A DNA stretch of 15,682 nucleotides. Origin: DASQPJ01 sp036268355. GTDB taxonomy: Bacteria > Actinomycetota > Actinomycetes > Sporichthyales > Sporichthyaceae. The stretch is taken from NCBI GenBank assembly GCA_036268355.1, contig DATAUG010000194.1:1-15682 (forward strand), written 5' to 3'. A program made the translations under genes and the position numbers. The notes below the pieces were generated by a model. It ran no database searches and was not told where the DNA came from. It saw nothing but the letters and a program-made list of their open reading frames with translations. Shown here one piece after another: positions 13,210 to 15,682 of this stretch (position 1 is the first letter of the stretch; each line of letters starts with the position of its first letter).

Positions 13210-14583
13210 TCATTCGTAGCGCAATGCGTCGATCGGGTTCAGCGACGCGGCCCGCGATGCCGGGTAGGCGCCGAAGAACAGGCCGGTGAACAGCGAGACC
13301 GCCAGCGCCAGCCAGATCGACCAGGGCGCGATCACCGGTCGCACACCGGCAATGGTGTACCGGGTGCACAGAAACCCGATTCCCATGCCGATCAAACCGC
13401 CCAACATGGAAAGCATCACGGCCTCGGTCAGGAACTGTCCGACGATGTCCGCGCGTTTGGCGCCGATGGCCTTGCGGATGCCGATCTCGCGGGTGCGCTC
13501 GGTGACCGACACAAGCATGATGTTCATCACGCCGATCCCGCCGACCAGCAGGGAGATCCCGGCGACCGAACCGAGCAGGATCGTCAGCGTGTGGTCGGCC
13601 TGGGTGAACGCCGACCGGACGGCGGTCGCGTCGTAGACGATCACGTCCGTGTCCACCGCGGACACGTGGTGCTGCTCGTCGAGGATGTTCTGGACCTCGT
13701 TCTGCGCCAGGCCGATGGTGGCGCTTGAGGTCGCCTGGACCGCTATCCCGCTCAATTCGGTCCCGCTGTGCGGTTCGTAGCCGTAGAGACTGTCCTGCAC
13801 CGCGGTGGCCGGCGCGATCACTGTGTCGTCGAGGTCCTGCTGGCCGGAGTAGCCCTTGGTTCCGAGAATTCCGATGACCGTGAACGCCTGTCCGTTGAAT
13901 CGCACGTCCCGCCCGAGGAGGTCGGCGGCGTCACCGGGGACGAGGTCGGCGGCGACGCTGGTGCCGACCAGCGCCACCCGACGGTGGGCTGCGTTCTCGA
14001 CCTCGGTGAATGTTCGTCCGGCCGAGACGGTGTCGTTGTCGATGTCCAGGTAGTCGGGGGTGGTCCCGATGAACGGGCCGTTGACGGTGTGCGAGGAGGT
14101 GCCGTACTGGGCCACCGGGTCGTGCACGTTAATCTTAGGCGCCACCTGCAGAACGTCCGGCGCCGCCGGGCTGTTCTGCAACGCGGCCAGATCGGCGAAG
14201 CTCAAGACCGATCCCCGTGCATGGGTTCCGTTGTCGGCTCGGGTCTTTATCCCGAGGAGTTTTCGCAGCCGGGCCTGGAAGCCGCTGCCGTGTCCACCGG
14301 TACCGGTGGGCATCGGGGACACGTTCAACGCGTTCGATCCCAACCGTGCGATCGAGGCCGCCACGGCCTGGTTGGAGCCGGTCCCAACTGCCACCAGGGT
14401 GATCACCGAAGCGACGCCGATGACGATGCCCAGCATGGTCAGCAACGCCCGGGCCTTGTTCGCGACAACCCCTTGCCAGGCGAACCGGGCAGCCTCACGC
14501 AGGCTCGACGATCCCGCCGCGCCGGCCCGCGGCCCGCGGGCCGGGCGGCCGGAATCGCGGTCCTCCGAGCCTGGGCGTCGCAT
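13210..14583 (-). CDS. MacB/FtsX-type ABC transporter permease, copy 2
   Basis: This protein of about 457 aa is a paralogue of the product of 8469-9782. Shared blocks are RFAWxGVVANKxRALLTMLGI, GIVIGVASVITLVAVGTGS, ARLGSNALNVSPMPTGTGGH, GTSVAADLVPGD, ILGTKGYSG, QDSLYGYEP and the FtsX segment GGIGVMNIMLVSVTERTREIGIRKAIGA, ending NPIDALRYE. One N-terminal TM, a large extracytoplasmic domain and three C-terminal TMs are expected. The start is uncertain: homology begins at SSLREAARFAW, and the nearest usual start is ATG 14583 (or GTG 14586), which adds about 26 Arg/Gly/Pro-rich residues; the frame stays open much further upstream without protein-like sequence. There is no ATPase domain and no ATPase gene nearby. 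It is divergent from the response-regulator gene, which may control it. Confidence 0.9.
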   Translation of the reverse strand: MRRPGSEDRDSGRPARGPRAGAAGSSSLREAARFAWQGVVANKARALLTMLGIVIGVASVITLVAVGTGSNQAVAASIARLGSNALNVSPMPTGTGGHGSGFQARLRKLLGIKTRADNGTHARGSVLSFADLAALQNSPAAPDVLQVAPKINVHDPVAQYGTSSHTVNGPFIGTTPDYLDIDNDTVSAGRTFTEVENAAHRRVALVGTSVAADLVPGDAADLLGRDVRFNGQAFTVIGILGTKGYSGQQDLDDTVIAPATAVQDSLYGYEPHSGTELSGIAVQATSSATIGLAQNEVQNILDEQHHVSAVDTDVIVYDATAVRSAFTQADHTLTILLGSVAGISLLVGGIGVMNIMLVSVTERTREIGIRKAIGAKRADIVGQFLTEAVMLSMLGGLIGMGIGFLCTRYTIAGVRPVIAPWSIWLALAVSLFTGLFFGAYPASRAASLNPIDALRYE

Positions 14584-14991
14584 CACCGACCGGACCCGGT
14601 CCGCTTGCGAGCGGCCGGCGGCCATCCGGGAGCGCGTGGCGCCGGCGACGGCGACCGGCATCCTCGGACCAAAGCATTCCCGGAGCGCATGCCCACCCCC
14701 AGTCGCGTACCTCGTCACCCGATGGCCGGTGCCGCCGGCGCCCTCCTCGCCCGTGGTCCGGACACCTGGAGCGACTCCGGGATGTCCGGTTGCCGGAGTG
14801 TGAGTGCGCTTGGATGTGACGACGATTTGCCCGAGCCCGCAGCAGTTCCCCCGGCTGGGCAGCATGTTCCGCATCCGGGGTGTCGACCGGACGCCCGGCG
14901 GTTCCGGTGGCCGGGACCCGCCCGACTTCGGCGGCGAGGGCCCGCGCTTCTCAAATCGAACGCACATGTGCGATCGGTGATCATCGGCGAC
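14584..14991. promoter_or_regulatory. Divergent control region between permease copy 2 and the response regulator
   Basis: These 408 nt separate two divergent genes and should hold both promoters. No protein-like ORF is visible. Symmetric sequences are CGGACC-C-GGTCCG at 14591-14603, CCGGACA (14758-14764) facing TGTCCGG (14783-14789) with an 18-nt spacer, and the palindrome at 14961-14972. Which of these, if any, bind the regulator is unknown. Confidence 0.45.
14961..14972. promoter_or_regulatory. 12-bp perfect palindrome before the response regulator gene
   Basis: CGCACATGTGCG is its own reverse complement and ends 19 nt before GTG 14992. It is a candidate operator or autoregulation site; OmpR-type regulators more often bind direct repeats, so another factor may be involved. 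Confidence 0.4.
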
Positions 14992-15672
14992 GTGCGGGTG
15001 CTGGTGGTTGAGGATTCCGCGGCGATGGCCTCGGTGATCCAGCGTGGGTTGCAGGAGGAGGGCTTCGCGGTCGACGTCGCCGCGGACGGCACCGAGGGCC
15101 TGTGGATGGCCCTGGAGTGGGACTACGACGTGGTCGTGCTCGACGCGATGCTGCCCGGGCTGGACGGCTTCGAGGTGTGCCGGCGGATGCGCGCCGGCCG
15201 GCGTTGGACGCCGGTGCTCATGCTCACCGCGCGGACCTCGGTCGACGACCGGGTGAGCGGACTCAATGCCGGTGCCGACGACTACTTGGTCAAGCCGTTC
15301 GCGCTGCGTGAGCTGGTGGCCCGCTTGCAGGCCCTCCTGCGCCGCGGCGCGACCAGTCGACCCACCGTGCTGGAGTGCGGCGATCTGACGTTGGACCCGG
15401 TCTCCCGAGTGGTGAGCAGGGCGGGGACGGAGTTGGACCTGACGGCCAAGGAGTTCGCGATCCTGGAGCTGTTCATGCGCCATCCCGGCGAGGTGCTGAC
15501 CCGGACCCGGATCCTGGAGCACGTCTGGGACATGGCTTTCGACCCGTCAAGCAACATCGTCGACCAGTACATCGGCTACCTGCGCCGCAAGATCGACAAG
15601 CCCTTCGGCCGCGACACCCTCAAGACACTGCGCGGCGCCGGCTACCGGCTGGACCCGGACGGCACCTGTTGA
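14992..15672 (+). CDS. OmpR/PhoB-family response regulator
   Basis: This 226-aa two-component transcription factor has an N-terminal receiver domain with acidic pair E7/D8, phospho-acceptor D51 in VVVLDAMLPGLDGFEV, T79 in MLTART and K101 in YLVKPFALREL. The C-terminal winged-helix domain (about 130-224) shows LTAKEFAILELFMRHPGEVLTR, ILEHVWDMAFDPSSNIVDQY, IGYLRRKID and TLRGAGYRL. Phosphorylation by a partner kinase would promote dimerisation and DNA binding. GTG 14992 places the usual MRVLVVED at the N-terminus; GTG 14977 and 14968 are in-frame alternatives, and none has a strong ribosome binding site. TTG 15669 overlaps the stop and opens a frame (LRPR...) into the right edge, probably the cognate kinase. 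The gene is divergent from permease copy 2, a common layout for a regulator of envelope-stress or export genes. Confidence 0.93.
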   Translation: MRVLVVEDSAAMASVIQRGLQEEGFAVDVAADGTEGLWMALEWDYDVVVLDAMLPGLDGFEVCRRMRAGRRWTPVLMLTARTSVDDRVSGLNAGADDYLVKPFALRELVARLQALLRRGATSRPTVLECGDLTLDPVSRVVSRAGTELDLTAKEFAILELFMRHPGEVLTRTRILEHVWDMAFDPSSNIVDQYIGYLRRKIDKPFGRDTLKTLRGAGYRLDPDGTC

Positions 15673-15682
15673 GACCACGCGG

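Noticed and set aside
14584..15522. N-terminal extension of permease copy 2 up to 770 aa
   Set aside because: The extension is antisense to the response regulator and low complexity; homology to copy 1 starts only near 14500.

Overview
The window is very GC-rich, uses GTG starts often, has strong GGAGG-type ribosome binding sites and encodes families typical of high-GC Gram-positives (GAF plus NarL-type histidine kinase, XapX, YdeP-type molybdoenzyme, MacB/FtsX permeases). I read it as chromosomal DNA of an actinomycete. The genus cannot be fixed from the sequence alone. No tRNA, rRNA, CRISPR array, intact transposase or phage gene was seen.

Left part (1-7653, all + strand). A GAF-GAF histidine kinase enters from outside the window and ends at 1270. 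A run of mainly oxidoreductase genes follows: a ketopantoate-reductase-like protein (1591-2622), a small secreted Gly/Tyr/His-rich protein overlapping its 3' end (2601-2996), a perfect 13-bp-arm hairpin, a YdeP/FdhF-like molybdopterin oxidoreductase (3098-5545), a quinone-oxidoreductase-like MDR protein (5645-6619), a XapX mini membrane protein (6616-6816) and a YdfG-like short-chain dehydrogenase (6889-7653). The start region of the molybdoenzyme gene is present twice. A degenerate copy sits directly upstream of the reductase gene, where it encodes a 41-residue leader peptide.

Middle (7654-9782). A frameshifted HD-domain phosphohydrolase remnant is followed by two minus-strand genes: a MacB/FtsX-type ABC permease (8469-9782) and, 145 nt downstream of it, a small secreted two-cysteine protein (8006-8323). 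No ATPase subunit is encoded nearby.

Right part (9783-15682). A gene-poor stretch of about 785 nt precedes a minus-strand operon: a UPF0104/LPG-synthase-TM-type flippase-like protein (11614-12630), a multi-pass membrane protein with two Glu-rich helices (10786-11541) and an overlapping 73-aa membrane protein (10568-10789). Then come a decayed HisKA histidine-kinase fragment (about 12657-12850, +), a second paralogous MacB/FtsX permease (13210-14583, -) and a divergently transcribed OmpR-type response regulator (14992-15672, +) whose kinase partner probably begins at the right edge.

Interpretation. The repeated permease genes, the kinase remnant left of copy 2 and the regulator right of copy 2 suggest an ancestral tandem array of [permease / response regulator-kinase] modules, with the left module's two-component pair lost and a membrane-protein operon now occupying its place. 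The left part looks like a redox or stress cluster assembled with at least one segmental duplication. I see no clear-cut new defence or mobile system. The best leads are the duplicated leader, the overlapping secreted Gly-rich gene, the coupled small membrane protein and the two-component/permease module history.
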